Shown here piece by piece: positions 47,149 through 56,842 of a DNA stretch of 64,000 nucleotides (the stretch's first letter is position 1; each line of letters starts with the position of its first letter). The position numbers and the translations under genes were made by a program. The DNA is from Halomonas alkalicola (lineage in GTDB: Bacteria; Pseudomonadota; Gammaproteobacteria; Pseudomonadales; Halomonadaceae), in the NCBI RefSeq assembly GCF_030704205.1, contig NZ_CP131913.1, forward strand, positions 1,426,001 through 1,490,000, given 5' to 3'. The notes under the pieces are model-generated. The model did no database searches. It was not told where the DNA came from and was given only the letters and a program-made list of their open reading frames with translations.

Positions 47149-47937
47149 TCAGGCAATGGCCTGCCACGCCAGGCCCGCCTCCTGGCAGGAGACCCTGAGC
47201 CGGGAGTCGTCGCCGTCGAGCAGCGGCACCAGGGCCGCCAGGGCCAGCTCGGGGCGGTTGTTGTGTTCCGACAGATGCGAGCAGACGATGTGCTGCAGTC
47301 GATCCAGGCCGAGGCGCGGCAGCAGGGCGGCGGCCTGGGCGTTGGCCAGGTGCCCCCAGTCGCCGCCCACCCGGCGCTTCAGCCGCGGCGGATAGGGGCC
47401 ATCGGCCAGCATCTGCACATCGTGGTTGCACTCCAGCACCAGGGCGTCGCAGCCGGCGAAGGCCTCGGCCACGTGTTCGGTGGGGTGGCCCAGGTCGGTG
47501 AGCACCCCCAGGCTACGCTCGCCGCCGTGGACGCGAAACTGCACCGGTTCCCGGGCATCGTGGGGCACGGTCACCGGGTCGATGGTCAACCCCTTGACCG
47601 CGAAGCGTGACTGGGGGGTGATCCAGTGGCGGCTCGGCAGCTCGCCGAGCCGCCCCGAGGCCCAGGTGCCGGGCGTCAGGTAGACCGCCACGCCGTGGCG
47701 TCGCGCCAGGGGGCCGACGCCGCGGATATGGTCGCCATGCTCGTGGGTGACCAGCACCGCATCGAGCTGGCGCGGGTGCAGCCCGAAGTCGGCAAGCCGA
47801 CGCTCGGTCTCGCGCAGGCCGAAGCCGCAGTCCACCAGCAGGTGGGTCTCGCCGTCGCTGACCAGGGTCGCATTGCCCTTGCTGCCGCTGCCCAGGGAGG
47901 CGAAGCGCAGCCTCCCGGCCTGCTGCCCTTCCGTCAT
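47149..47937 (-). CDS. MBL-fold metallo-hydrolase (YycJ-like)
   Basis: A 262-residue metallo-beta-lactamase-fold protein with THEHGDHIRG near residue 63, LGSGSKGNA near the N-terminus, and later His/Asp ligands (TDLGHP, CSHLSEHN). YycJ-type proteins are suspected nucleases or phosphodiesterases; no substrate is known here. Its ATG overlaps the bamC stop (TGATG), so it is translationally coupled to an outer-membrane assembly gene. Confidence 0.88.
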   Translation of the reverse strand: MTEGQQAGRLRFASLGSGSKGNATLVSDGETHLLVDCGFGLRETERRLADFGLHPRQLDAVLVTHEHGDHIRGVGPLARRHGVAVYLTPGTWASGRLGELPSRHWITPQSRFAVKGLTIDPVTVPHDAREPVQFRVHGGERSLGVLTDLGHPTEHVAEAFAGCDALVLECNHDVQMLADGPYPPRLKRRVGGDWGHLANAQAAALLPRLGLDRLQHIVCSHLSEHNNRPELALAALVPLLDGDDSRLRVSCQEAGLAWQAIA

Positions 47938-48902
47938 CAGCGCAGCAGGCCCGATACCCGTTCGAGCAGCTCGCGCTGGTCCTCGGGGCTGAAGCCGCGC
48001 TCGCTGGCGTTCACCGCCCGCAGCACGGTCTGCCGGGGGCCTTCGGACTCCAGCACCAGGCGGATCTGCTGGTGCATCTGGCGCACGTCGGCGCTGAAGA
48101 CGATCTGCAGCGGATTGCGGTTGCGCTCGGTGACCGTCATGTAGCTGATCAGGAACTCGTGGCTCGCCGGGTCGCTCTCCAGCAGTTCGCGGCGCTCTTC
48201 CACGGTGAAGTCCTGGCGCAGCTGGTGATCGAGCTCGGCCCAGGTGCGATCGAGCTCCAGCGGGATCTCGACGAGCCACTCGTCGCCACGCTGCGCGAGG
48301 CTGAGGCGCGACTCGCCGGCCAGGCGCTGGGCGGCCAGGGACGACGCGCTGGCAGTGGCGCTGCGCGCGCCGAAGAAGGACTCCAGGGCGTCAAGGCAGG
48401 CGCCCACCGGGGCCCCGCCCTGGTCGCAGCGCACCTCGCTGTCGCCGGCGCGCAGCCCCTGGCGCACGCTCAGGCGCGCCTGGCCGGTCTCGATCACCCC
48501 GCGGGAGGAGTCGCTGGCCTGGATGCCCAGGCCGCGGCTGCGGGCGAAGTCCTCGAGCTGGGGCCAGACGGTGCCGGGGTCGGCGCCCACCACCAGCCAG
48601 GCGTCGCGGCCGATGGTACGGCGCTCGACGAAGTCGCGCTCCACGGCGCGACCGGCGCCCAGGGCCTGAGGGCTCGGTGCGCGGAAGCGGCCGTCGGCGG
48701 CCTGGAAATCACCGGCGGCCTGGGGCACCGGCATGGCATCGCGGTAGCGCTGGGGGTCCCGGGTCTCGGGCAGGGTCAGCGCCGGGGCGATACGTGCCTC
48801 GGCGTAGTCGACGTTGCGGTCGTGGTAGTAGCCGTCGGGGCGAGCGCAGCCCGCCAGGGCCACGGCGGCCACCAGAGGCAGCCATTTCAGCGCTGAGTTC
48901 AT
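47937..48902 (-). CDS. bamC: Outer membrane protein assembly factor BamC
   Basis: A 321-residue lipoprotein of the BAM complex. The signal peptide ends in the lipobox LAGC near residue 17. The unstructured N-terminal segment with YYHDRN and the two helix-grip domains match BamC/NlpB. ATG 48902 is used; another in-frame ATG five codons upstream is possible. It lies between dapA and the MBL gene, the usual dapA-bamC order. Confidence 0.9.
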   Translation of the reverse strand: MNSALKWLPLVAAVALAGCARPDGYYHDRNVDYAEARIAPALTLPETRDPQRYRDAMPVPQAAGDFQAADGRFRAPSPQALGAGRAVERDFVERRTIGRDAWLVVGADPGTVWPQLEDFARSRGLGIQASDSSRGVIETGQARLSVRQGLRAGDSEVRCDQGGAPVGACLDALESFFGARSATASASSLAAQRLAGESRLSLAQRGDEWLVEIPLELDRTWAELDHQLRQDFTVEERRELLESDPASHEFLISYMTVTERNRNPLQIVFSADVRQMHQQIRLVLESEGPRQTVLRAVNASERGFSPEDQRELLERVSGLLR

Positions 48903-48946
48903 GCGTCTACCTTGCATCAGTTCTCCAGGTTCCGGCACGACGCCGA

Positions 48947-49831
48947 TCAGTCCTCGATCACGCCGGCCAGCTGCAGGGCCTCGCTGATCGTGGAGTGGTA
49001 CTTCTCCGAGAGCCAGGTGAGCGGCAGGCGGATGCCCGGCTCGACGAGCCCCATGCGGTAGAGCGCCCACTTCACCGGGATCGGGTTGGATTCGATGCCC
49101 AGGTTGGTGTGCAGCGGCATCAGCCGGGTATTGAGCTGGTGGGCGCGGTCGGCATCGCCGGCCACCGCCGCGACGCACAGGTCGTGCATGGCCCGGGGGG
49201 CCACGTTCGCGGTCACCGAGATATCCCCGTGGCCGCCCATCAGCATGAAGTCGCAGGCGGTGGCGTCGTCGCCGGAGTAGAGCATGAACCCGCTGCCCTT
49301 GAGCCGCGAGATCAGGTCCTCGGCGCGCTCCAGGTTGCCGGTGGCATCCTTGAGACCGACGATGTTGTCCACCTCGGCCAGGCGCAGCACGGTCTCGTTG
49401 TAGAGATCGCAGGCGGTGCGGCCGGGCACGTTGTAGAGGATCACCGGCAGCTTGCTGCCCTCGGCCACCGCCTTGAAGTGGCGGTAGAGGCCTTCCTGGG
49501 TGGGCTTGTTGTAGTAGGGGCAGACCGACAGGCAGTAGTCGGCCCCCACCTCGCCGGCGTAGCGGGCCAGCTCGACGGCCTCGGAGGTGGCGTTGGCGCC
49601 GGTGCCGGCGATGACCGGGATGCGACCATCGACCTCCTCCACCACGGTGCGGATGACGTCGAAGTGCTCGGCGAACGACATGGTGGTGGGCTCGCCGGTG
49701 GTGCCGGCGGCCACGATGCCATCGGTGCCGTTGTCGAGGTGGAAGTTCACCAGGCGACGCAGCGCCTCCCAGTCGATGTCGCCATTGACCTTCATCGGCG
49801 TCGCCAGGGCGACGATACTGCCAGTGATCAT
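48947..49831 (-). CDS. dapA: 4-hydroxy-tetrahydrodipicolinate synthase
   Basis: A 294-residue TIM-barrel lyase that condenses pyruvate with aspartate semialdehyde for lysine and peptidoglycan synthesis. GTTGEP near 43-48, the catalytic Tyr in ILYNVPGRT near 133, and the Schiff-base Lys in VGLKDATGN near 161 are present. ATG 49831 is preceded by GAGAGG; a longer frame to 49879 is unlikely. It is the first gene of the dapA-bamC-MBL-purC cluster. Confidence 0.97.
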   Translation of the reverse strand: MITGSIVALATPMKVNGDIDWEALRRLVNFHLDNGTDGIVAAGTTGEPTTMSFAEHFDVIRTVVEEVDGRIPVIAGTGANATSEAVELARYAGEVGADYCLSVCPYYNKPTQEGLYRHFKAVAEGSKLPVILYNVPGRTACDLYNETVLRLAEVDNIVGLKDATGNLERAEDLISRLKGSGFMLYSGDDATACDFMLMGGHGDISVTANVAPRAMHDLCVAAVAGDADRAHQLNTRLMPLHTNLGIESNPIPVKWALYRMGLVEPGIRLPLTWLSEKYHSTISEALQLAGVIED

Positions 49832-50031
49832 CCTTTCTTTCCTCTCGATTCGACGGCTGCGCCACGGCCCGGTAACCACCGGGTCGACAGGGAGTGGGGC
49901 CCGTGGCCCGCATCAAGGGTCAAATGGTACTCAGCCGGCCAGAGCCTGTACAGCGAGGCGCACCACTTTGACAGCGCCGCGCCGCTTGCGTGTAATCAAT
50001 CTCCCCCCCCACCAACGCGCAGGAGACTTCC

Positions 50032-50505
50032 ATGAGCGTGAGCACAGGCCAGCCGGTCCCCGACTTTACCGCCATCGCCACCGGCGACACCACGGTCACC
50101 CTCTCCGAGCTCAAGGGCCGGCAGGTGGTGCTCTTCTTCTACCCCAAGGCCAGCACCCCGGGCTGCACCACCGAGGGCGGCGATTTCCGCGACCACAAGG
50201 AGGCCTTCGAGGCCGCCAACACCGTGATCCTCGGGGTCTCCCGGGACGGCCTCCGCGCCCAGGAGAACTTCAAGGCCAAGCAGGCCTTCAACTACGAGCT
50301 GATCTCCGACAAGGAGGAGACCCTGTGCGGGCTCTTCGACGTCATCAAGCTCAAGAAGCTGTATGGCAAGGAGCACCTGGGGATAGAGCGCAGCACCTTC
50401 CTGATCGACGCCGAGGGCAACCTCGCCCGGGAGTGGCGCGGGGTCAAGGTGCCGGGCCACGCCCAGGAGGTGCTGGAGGCCGCCCAGGCGCTGCACGCCG
50501 GCTGA
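50032..50505 (+). CDS. bcp: Peroxiredoxin of the Bcp/PrxQ family, lacking the usual resolving Cys
   Basis: A 157-residue thiol peroxidase that reduces hydroperoxides. The peroxidatic C45 in STPGCTTEGG is present, with the PxxxT/SxxC motif and YPKA before it. In E. coli Bcp the resolving cysteine is five residues later (C50); here that position is Gly. Another Cys (C99) matches a non-essential E. coli cysteine. So the protein may act as a 1-Cys enzyme. It is divergent from dapA, with AGGAGA upstream. Confidence 0.9.
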   Translation: MSVSTGQPVPDFTAIATGDTTVTLSELKGRQVVLFFYPKASTPGCTTEGGDFRDHKEAFEAANTVILGVSRDGLRAQENFKAKQAFNYELISDKEETLCGLFDVIKLKKLYGKEHLGIERSTFLIDAEGNLAREWRGVKVPGHAQEVLEAAQALHAG

Positions 50506-50511
50506 TCCCAG

Positions 50512-50544
50512 GGGCCTGCGCCGCCGATGCGGTCTCGCAGGCCC
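50512..50544. terminator. Hairpin between bcp and perM
   Basis: Stem GGGCCTGCG/CGCAGGCCC with a 15-base loop between convergent genes and no strong T tract; a possible terminator. Confidence 0.45.
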
Positions 50545-50549
50545 GTGGC

Positions 50550-51650
50550 TCACTCCTCGGCCAGGGCCTCGGCCGCCTCCTCGCGCTTGTGCCGCTGGAT
50601 CCCCCTCGGCCAGGCGTAGACCAGCGCCTTGAGCAGGGTCGCCAGCGGGATGGCGAAGAAGATCCCCCAGAAGCCCCAGATCCCGCCGAAGAAGAGCACC
50701 GCCACGATAATCGAGACCGGGTGGATATTGTTGGTTTCCGAGAAGAGAATCGGGGCCAGCACGTTGCCGTCCAGCGCCTGGATGATGCCGTAGGCGATCA
50801 GCACATAGGCGAACTCGCTGGTCATGCCGAAGTGGAAGCCGGCCACCGCCGCCACCGGCAGGGTGGCCACCGCCGCGCCGATGTAGGGCACCAGCACCGA
50901 GAAGCCCACCAGCACCGCCAGCAGCGCCGAATAGGGCAGCCCGAAGTAGGCGAAGGTGAGAAACGAGACGGTGCCGACGATGATGATCTCGATGAACTTG
51001 CCGCGCACGTAGTTGGCGATCTGGTCGTCCATCTCGTGCCAGATGCGCGTCATCAGGGCGCGCTTCTGGGGCAGCAGCGAGAGGGTGAAGTCCACCAGCT
51101 TCTCGCGATCCTTGAGCAGGAAGAAGACCAGAATCGGCACCAGCACCAGGTAGATGATCAGCGCCAGCACGTTGCCCAGGGAGGCCAGCGACAGGGTCAG
51201 GGCGCGCTGGCCGAACTGGGTCATCTCGCGGCCGGCCACGGCGATCCAGTTCTGGATCTGGTCGGGGGTCACCAGGTGCGGGTAGCGCTCCTGCAGGTCG
51301 TCGAGCAGCTGCTGGCCGCTGGCGAACATGCGTGGCGTCTCCTGCACCAGCCCCACCAGCTGGTTCCAGATCAGCGGCATCAGGATGAAGGCCAGCGCCA
51401 GCAGCAGGCCAATGAAGCCCAGGAACACCAGGCTCACCGCCATCAGGTGCGGCACGTGGCGCCGCTCCAGCCAGCCCACCGCCCCCTGCAGCAGGAAGGC
51501 GATCACCAGCGCGGTGAGGAAGGGCGCCAGCATGCGGCCGAAGAGGATCACCACCGCGAAGCCGAGCACCAGCAGCACCAGCAGGATCACCGCCTCCTCG
51601 TCGGAGAAGTAGTGGTCGATCCAGCTCTTGAAGACCGCCCGCAGGGTCAT
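50550..51650 (-). CDS. AI-2E family transporter (PerM-like)
   Basis: A 366-residue membrane protein with about eight transmembrane segments and the family signatures FSVLVPYIGAAVATLP and the C-terminal AIPLATLLKALV. Some members export autoinducer-2 and others act as Na+/H+ antiporters in halophiles, so the substrate is uncertain. It overlaps the TusA-like gene by 4 bp. Confidence 0.88.
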   Translation of the reverse strand: MTLRAVFKSWIDHYFSDEEAVILLVLLVLGFAVVILFGRMLAPFLTALVIAFLLQGAVGWLERRHVPHLMAVSLVFLGFIGLLLALAFILMPLIWNQLVGLVQETPRMFASGQQLLDDLQERYPHLVTPDQIQNWIAVAGREMTQFGQRALTLSLASLGNVLALIIYLVLVPILVFFLLKDREKLVDFTLSLLPQKRALMTRIWHEMDDQIANYVRGKFIEIIIVGTVSFLTFAYFGLPYSALLAVLVGFSVLVPYIGAAVATLPVAAVAGFHFGMTSEFAYVLIAYGIIQALDGNVLAPILFSETNNIHPVSIIVAVLFFGGIWGFWGIFFAIPLATLLKALVYAWPRGIQRHKREEAAEALAEE

Positions 51651-51895
51651 GAATTGCCCTCCCCGCCCTTGCGGATCCAGTAGTGGTAGGTGTCGCCGCG
51701 CTCCTCTCGCTCCAGCAGCTCGTGGGAGCTCTGGGCGGTGAAAGTCTCGAAGTCCCGCCAGGAGCCGGCGTCGGTGGCCATCACCTCGAGCAGCTGGCCC
51801 GGGGCCAGGCGCGCCAGCGCCTGCTTCGCCTTGAGCAGCGGCAGCGGACAGGGAAGACCGCGGGCGTCGAGCAGGTCATCGGGTTGCAGAGCCAT
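51647..51895 (-). CDS. TusA-like sulfur carrier
   Basis: An 82-residue single-domain protein with the sulfur-carrying C16 in LPCPLPLLK (CPxP motif). TusA proteins relay sulfur for tRNA thiolation and other paths. It precedes and overlaps the PerM-like gene by ATGA; this pairing with bepA-like and perM-like genes is common in gammaproteobacteria. Confidence 0.9.
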   Translation of the reverse strand: MALQPDDLLDARGLPCPLPLLKAKQALARLAPGQLLEVMATDAGSWRDFETFTAQSSHELLEREERGDTYHYWIRKGGEGNS

Positions 51896-52046
51896 GATCT
51901 CTCCCGGAACAATGGGGGTGGGGCGGATTGCTGCCGGACGACGGATGGCCGCGCGGCACGGAAACCCTTGGGATTTAAAGGCACTTTACCGGCTGAATCA
52001 ATGTCAGACCATGGGCCACCTCGGCCCACCACAGGAGACCCCGAGC

Positions 52047-53510
52047 ATGCCGCGCCGTTTTCCCCGACTCGCCGCCGGCGCCCTGTGCCTGGCGCTGCCC
52101 CTGCCCGCCGCCGGCCAGTGGACCCAGCCCCAGTGGGACAGCGCCGCCGGGCTGCCGAGCCTGGCCAGCGGCGACAGCCAGGCCGCCAGCGGCGAGGAAT
52201 TTCGCCTGGGGCGGGCCTGGCTGCGCCAGTTCCAGGCGCGGGCCCCCCAGTGGCAGGACCCCATCGCCCAGCACTACGTGGAGTCGATGATCGCGCGCCT
52301 GCTGCCCCACAGCGGGCTGGGCGGCAGCCAGCCGCTGGTGACCCTGGTCGACAGCCGCCAGCTCAACGCCTTCGCCGTGCCGGGGGGCATCATCGGGGTG
52401 AATGCCGGCCTGTTCGCCTTTGCGGAGGAGGAGGCGGCGCTGGTCTCGGTGCTGGCCCACGAGCTCGGCCACCTCTCCCAGCGCCACTACGCCCGCGGCC
52501 AGGCCCGCACCGAGCAGACCCAGGTACCCGCCATGGCCGCCATGCTGGCCGGCATGCTGATCGCCGCCGCCGGCGGGGGCGACGCCGGCATCGGCGTGGC
52601 CATGGGCTCCCAGGCCGCCTTCATCCAGGACCAGCTGGCCTACTCGCGGCGCTTCGAACAGGAGGCCGACCGCATCGGCCTGCAGGCCATGGCCCAGGCG
52701 GGCTACGACCCCCAGGCCATGGTGCGCATGTTCCAGGCCATGCAGCGCATGGCCAGGCTGCAGGGCGGCAACCCGCCGGAGTTCCTGCTCACCCACCCGG
52801 TGACCGAGTCGCGCATCGGCGATGCCCAGGACCGCGCCGGTCAGCTCTCGGTCGCCGCCCCCCGCGACGACGACCTCCAGTACCACCTGGTGCGCGCCCG
52901 CGCCCTGCTGACCATCCACGAGCGCGACCCCCAGCAGGCCATCACCCGGCTCGCCCAGGACGACGTGCCCGACGCCGCCCGACGCTACCTGGGCGCCCTG
53001 GTGGAGGCCCGTCGGGGCAACGTCGAGGCGGCCCTCTCGACCCTCGACGCCCTGGCCCGCCAGGAGCCCGACCTGGGGCTGCTGCCCGCCTCCGCCGCCC
53101 AGGTGGCCTTCGATGCCGGCCGCTACGACGACGCCATCGAGCGCAGCCGCCGCCTGCTGCGGCTGATGCCGGGGCACCTGCCCGCCACCCTGACCCGGGG
53201 CGAGGCGCTGCTGCAGCGCGACCCCGACGAGGCGTGGCGGGTGCTGCGCGAACTGGCCGAGCGCCGCCACGAGGACCCGCAGGTGTTCACCCTGCTGGCG
53301 GAAGCCGCCGGGCGCAGCGGACGCGAGGCCTGGGGACACCTGGCCCGGGCCGAGCAGCTGCAGCTCACCGGGCGCATCAGCGAGGGGATTCGTCAGCTCG
53401 AGGTGGCCCGGCAGGTGGCCGAGCGTGAGGGAGACGCCGCGGCCACTGCTCGCATCGAGCAGCGCCGCGAGGCGTTCATCGGCTATCGGGAGACGCTGGA
53501 GAAGTTCTAG
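52047..53510 (+). CDS. bepA: Periplasmic M48 metalloprotease/chaperone (BepA-like)
   Basis: A 487-residue secreted protein with a signal peptide ending near AAG (about residue 24), an M48 protease domain with H138-E139-xx-H142 (HELGH) and a third ligand in EQEADRIG, and a C-terminal TPR region (about 270-480). BepA proofreads outer-membrane proteins such as LptD with the BAM complex. ATG 52047 follows AGGAGA; the frame stays open far upstream without any start signal. Confidence 0.92.
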   Translation: MPRRFPRLAAGALCLALPLPAAGQWTQPQWDSAAGLPSLASGDSQAASGEEFRLGRAWLRQFQARAPQWQDPIAQHYVESMIARLLPHSGLGGSQPLVTLVDSRQLNAFAVPGGIIGVNAGLFAFAEEEAALVSVLAHELGHLSQRHYARGQARTEQTQVPAMAAMLAGMLIAAAGGGDAGIGVAMGSQAAFIQDQLAYSRRFEQEADRIGLQAMAQAGYDPQAMVRMFQAMQRMARLQGGNPPEFLLTHPVTESRIGDAQDRAGQLSVAAPRDDDLQYHLVRARALLTIHERDPQQAITRLAQDDVPDAARRYLGALVEARRGNVEAALSTLDALARQEPDLGLLPASAAQVAFDAGRYDDAIERSRRLLRLMPGHLPATLTRGEALLQRDPDEAWRVLRELAERRHEDPQVFTLLAEAAGRSGREAWGHLARAEQLQLTGRISEGIRQLEVARQVAEREGDAAATARIEQRREAFIGYRETLEKF

Positions 53511-53526
53511 CGCCCAGCGCCCGTGA

Positions 53527-54555
53527 TCAGCGCTGGAAGTTGAGCATCCGCTCCAGGGGCTTCAGCGCCGCCTGACGCAGGGCGTCATCGACGAGGATCT
53601 CGCCCGAGCCGTGGCGCAGGGCGTCGGCCAGGTTGTCCAGGGCGTTCATGGCCATCCAGGGGCAGTGGGCGCAGCTCTTGCAGGAGGCACCGTTGCCGGC
53701 GGTGGGCGCCTCGAAGAGGGTCTTTCCGGGCACCGCCTGCTGCATCTTGAAGAAGATGCCGCGGTCGGTGGCCACGATCAGCTTGTCGTTGGGCAGCGCC
53801 TGGGCGGCCTTGATCAGCTGGGAGGTGGAGCCCGCCACGTCGGCCAGCGCCACCACCGAGGCCGGCGACTCGGGGTGCACCAGCACCGCGGCCTCCGGGT
53901 AGAGCGCCTTGAGCTCCTCGACCCCCTTGGCCTTGAACTCCTCGTGGACGATGCAGGCACCGTCCCACAGCAGCATGTCGGCGCCGGTCTTCTTCTGGAT
54001 GTAGCCGCCCAGGTGCTTGTCCGGGGCCCACAGGATCTTCTCGCCGCGGGCCTGGAGCTCCTCGATCACCTCCACGGCGATCGACGAGGTGACCACCCAG
54101 TCGGCGCGCGCCTTCACCGCCGCCGAGGTGTTGGCGTAGACCACCACGGTGCGGTCGGGGTGCTGGTCGCAGAAGGCGGCGAACTCGTCGGCCGGGCAGC
54201 CCAGGTCCAGCGAGCAGGTCGCCTCCAGGGTGGGCATCAGCACGCGCTTCTCCGGGGAGAGGATCTTGGCGGTCTCGCCCATGAAGCGCACCCCGGCCAC
54301 CACCAGGGTGTCGGCCGCGTGGCGGGCGCCGAAGCGGGCCATCTCGAGGGAGTCGGCCACGCAGCCGCCGGTCTCCTCGGCGAGCTGCTGAATGGCATCG
54401 TCGGTGTAGTAGTGAGCCACCAGGACGGCGTTGTTGGCCTCGAGGAGCCGCTTGATCTCCTCGACGCGCGCCTCGTCCTCGGCGGGAATGCGGGTGGGGC
54501 AATAGGTGCGGGTCAGGTACTCGCGTACCTCCGCACGTGAAGTCATGATCGTCAT
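53527..54555 (-). CDS. nadA: Quinolinate synthase
   Basis: A 342-residue 4Fe-4S enzyme of NAD synthesis that makes quinolinate from iminoaspartate and DHAP. The three cluster cysteines lie in [20 protein letters not shown] and [12 protein letters not shown], and VAHYYTDD near residue 43 is conserved. Start at 54555 or 54546; the longer frame to 54606 is less likely. nadC, the next enzyme, lies 10 kb away and is frameshifted; nadB is not in the window. Confidence 0.95.
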   Translation of the reverse strand: MTIMTSRAEVREYLTRTYCPTRIPAEDEARVEEIKRLLEANNAVLVAHYYTDDAIQQLAEETGGCVADSLEMARFGARHAADTLVVAGVRFMGETAKILSPEKRVLMPTLEATCSLDLGCPADEFAAFCDQHPDRTVVVYANTSAAVKARADWVVTSSIAVEVIEELQARGEKILWAPDKHLGGYIQKKTGADMLLWDGACIVHEEFKAKGVEELKALYPEAAVLVHPESPASVVALADVAGSTSQLIKAAQALPNDKLIVATDRGIFFKMQQAVPGKTLFEAPTAGNGASCKSCAHCPWMAMNALDNLADALRHGSGEILVDDALRQAALKPLERMLNFQR

Positions 54556-54826
54556 CGTGTCTACCACTGTGACTGGCAGGGGCTCCCCCTGCGTGATCGG
54601 GTGCATCGCGGCTCGCGCGCTCCGCGCGGACGATGCGCCGGCTGCCCGGGGCGTCTGTCGCCACCGTCGGCAAGGACCCTATTCTAGACCAGGAGGCGGG
54701 GGTCGTGGCCACTATCGGTTAAGAAATCCGGTCAGGAAATCGCGCCGCTGCTCCGCTTGGACGCGCGGCGGGCCGAACCGTTCGGCTCACGGCGCGCCTC
54801 ACCGGGCACCCGGGCCAGAAACCAGA

Positions 54827-54855
54827 ACGCCCCGACCTCTGGGAGGCCGGGGCGT
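54827..54855 (-). terminator. Terminator of the tRNA-Lys operon
   Basis: A 13-bp stem (ACGCCCCGACCTC/GAGGCCGGGGCGT with one G-U) followed on the minus strand by TCTGGTTTCT, just after the second tRNA-Lys. Confidence 0.8.
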
Positions 54856-54861
54856 CGAATC

Positions 54862-54937
54862 TGGTGGGTCGTGTAGGATTCGAACCTACGACCAATTGGT
54901 TAAAAGCCAACTGCTCTACCAACTGAGCTAACGACCC
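54862..54937 (-). tRNA. tRNA-Lys (TTT)
   Basis: A 76-nt cloverleaf with acceptor GGGTCGT/ACGACCC, encoded CCA and anticodon loop CTTTTAA giving TTT. It is the downstream copy of an identical pair. Confidence 0.97.
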
Positions 54938-54966
54938 ATGCTTGCGTACAAGCCTGCAGGTCCGGA

Positions 54967-55042
54967 TGGTGGGTCGTGTAGGATTCGAACCTACGACCAA
55001 TTGGTTAAAAGCCAACTGCTCTACCAACTGAGCTAACGACCC
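54967..55042 (-). tRNA. tRNA-Lys (TTT)
   Basis: The upstream copy of the identical tRNA-Lys pair: 76 nt, anticodon TTT, CCA encoded, 17 bp after the predicted -10. Confidence 0.97.
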
Positions 55043-55058
55043 TTCCGAACGGGGGCAG

Positions 55059-55087
55059 ATATTACTGATCCGCCCCCTGGCTGGCAA
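55059..55087 (-). promoter_or_regulatory. Promoter of the tRNA-Lys operon
   Basis: On the minus strand -35 TTGCCA (55087-55082), a 17-bp spacer and -10 TAATAT (55064-55059). Confidence 0.8.
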
Positions 55088-55118
55088 GGACTTTTTTGCC
55101 TTTTGTCGCCGCCGCCGC

Positions 55119-55970
55119 TCAGCGGCGCGTCTTGGGCTTGCGCATCGCCTGTACCGGCTTGCGCTTGTGCTTGTCGCGGCTCCAGCGGTTCTTCTCGTCC
55201 GGGGTGAGATCCGGCACCTTGCGTGACTCCAGCCCGGCCAGCTCGGCCAGGTCATCGATCTCGGCCTGGGAGAGCTCCACCCACTCGCCGGCCTTGGCCC
55301 GCTTGTCGAGGAAGATGTTGCCGTAGCGCACCCGCTTGAGGCGGCTGACGGTGACCCCCTGGGATTCCCACAGGCGGCGTACCTCGCGGTTGCGTCCCTC
55401 CAGGATCACCACGTGGAACCAGGTGTTGATGCCCTCCCCACCGAACTCCTGCACGTCGGTGAAGTTCGCCGGCCCGTCCTCGAGCATCACGCCCTGGACC
55501 ATGGCGACCACGTTCTGCCGGGTCACCTCGCCCATGACCCGCACCGCATACTCGCGCTCCACCTGGGTGGAGGGGTGCATCAGGCGGTTGGCCAGCTCAC
55601 CGTCGGTGGTGAACAGCAAAAGGCCGCTGGTGTTGATGTCGAGGCGGCCGATGGCGATCCAGCGCTCGCCCTTGAGCCGCGGCAGGCGGTCGAAGACGGT
55701 GCGGCGACCCTCCGGGTCCTTGCGGGTACACAGCTCGCCCTCGGGCTTGTTGTACATGATCACCCGCCGCGGCACCTCATCGGCGCCGCGCAGGGTCACC
55801 GGGCGGTTGTCGAAGAGCACCCGGTCGCGCATCTCGATGCGGTCGCCGAGGGTCGCCACCTGGCCGTTGACCTTGACCCGCCCATCGGCGATGGCGGTCT
55901 CCATTTCGCGGCGGGAGCCCAGCCCGGCGCGTGCCAGGACCTTCTGAAGTTTTTCGCTGGTAGTGCTCAT
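55119..55970 (-). CDS. rluB: 23S rRNA pseudouridine(2605) synthase
   Basis: A 283-residue RsuA-family pseudouridine synthase. It has an N-terminal S4 RNA-binding domain (about 5-50), the catalytic [14 protein letters not shown] motif with its Asp near 110, and a basic C-terminal tail. It overlaps scpB by 4 bp. The scpA-scpB-rluB order is common across bacteria. Confidence 0.95.
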   Translation of the reverse strand: MSTTSEKLQKVLARAGLGSRREMETAIADGRVKVNGQVATLGDRIEMRDRVLFDNRPVTLRGADEVPRRVIMYNKPEGELCTRKDPEGRRTVFDRLPRLKGERWIAIGRLDINTSGLLLFTTDGELANRLMHPSTQVEREYAVRVMGEVTRQNVVAMVQGVMLEDGPANFTDVQEFGGEGINTWFHVVILEGRNREVRRLWESQGVTVSRLKRVRYGNIFLDKRAKAGEWVELSQAEIDDLAELAGLESRKVPDLTPDEKNRWSRDKHKRKPVQAMRKPKTRR

Positions 55971-56842
55971 GAGTCGTTCTCACTGGGTGTGGATTCCGCC
56001 CCCGGGGCAGCGTCATCGTCGACGCGGCTCCGGGCACGTTCGGTCAGGCGAGCCTCGAGTTCGGCGAAGCTCAGGCCGGACCGTTCTGACGCCGTCCCGG
56101 CGTGGTTGTCGTCGGCCATCCCGGCCGTCGCGTCGGTGGCACCGGACGCGGCCGGTGCCTCCTGATCGGTAGTGCCTGCCGCCTGCTCGCCCTCTTCCGG
56201 CACATCGTCGAGGGACGCATCGTCGAGGGGCGCATCGGCCTGGGCCAGCAGGTCGTGCTGGGGCGGCGGCGGCGCCTCGTCCTCGCTCATCCACCCGGGC
56301 TCCTCGAAGTCCTTGAGCTCGTGCATCGGCGGCAGCTCGTCGAGGGTCTTCAGGCCGAAGTCGTCGAGGAAGCTGCGGGTGGTGGCATAGACCGCCGGGC
56401 GCCCCGGCACGTCGCGGTGGCCCACCACGCGAATCCAGCCGCGGTCCAGCAGGGTGCGCATGATCGAACCGCTCACCGTGACCCCGCGCACCTCCTCGAT
56501 GTCGCCGCGGGTCACCGGCTGGCGGTAGGCGATCAGCGCCAGGGTCTCGAGCAGCGCCCGGGAGTAGCGCTGGGGACGCTCGTCCCACAGCCGCGAGACC
56601 CAGGGCGAGAGCCGCGGGCGGATGCGCAGCTGGTAGCCCGAGGCGGTCTCGAGCAGCTCCATGGCGCCGCGTTCGTGGCGCAGGCCGAGGCGCTCGAGCG
56701 CCTCGCGCAGGGCGCGCCTTGGCGGTCGCTCGTGATCATCGAAGAGCCCGTCGAGGCGCTCCAGGGAGAGCGGCTCACCGGCCGCCAGCAGCGCCGCCTC
56801 GAGGATCTCGTCCAGGGCCTCGGGATACTCCATGGCGGTCAT
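55967..56842 (-). CDS. scpB: Segregation and condensation protein B
   Basis: A 291-residue winged-helix kleisin partner that dimerises on ScpA in condensin. The conserved core ([14 protein letters not shown] near 95, then IRTL-type wing) occupies about the first 190 residues. A long acidic, Ala/Asp/Glu-rich C-terminal extension of about 95 residues follows, not present in short ScpB proteins. It overlaps scpA and rluB by 4 bp each. Confidence 0.93.
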   Translation of the reverse strand: MTAMEYPEALDEILEAALLAAGEPLSLERLDGLFDDHERPPRRALREALERLGLRHERGAMELLETASGYQLRIRPRLSPWVSRLWDERPQRYSRALLETLALIAYRQPVTRGDIEEVRGVTVSGSIMRTLLDRGWIRVVGHRDVPGRPAVYATTRSFLDDFGLKTLDELPPMHELKDFEEPGWMSEDEAPPPPQHDLLAQADAPLDDASLDDVPEEGEQAAGTTDQEAPAASGATDATAGMADDNHAGTASERSGLSFAELEARLTERARSRVDDDAAPGAESTPSENDS

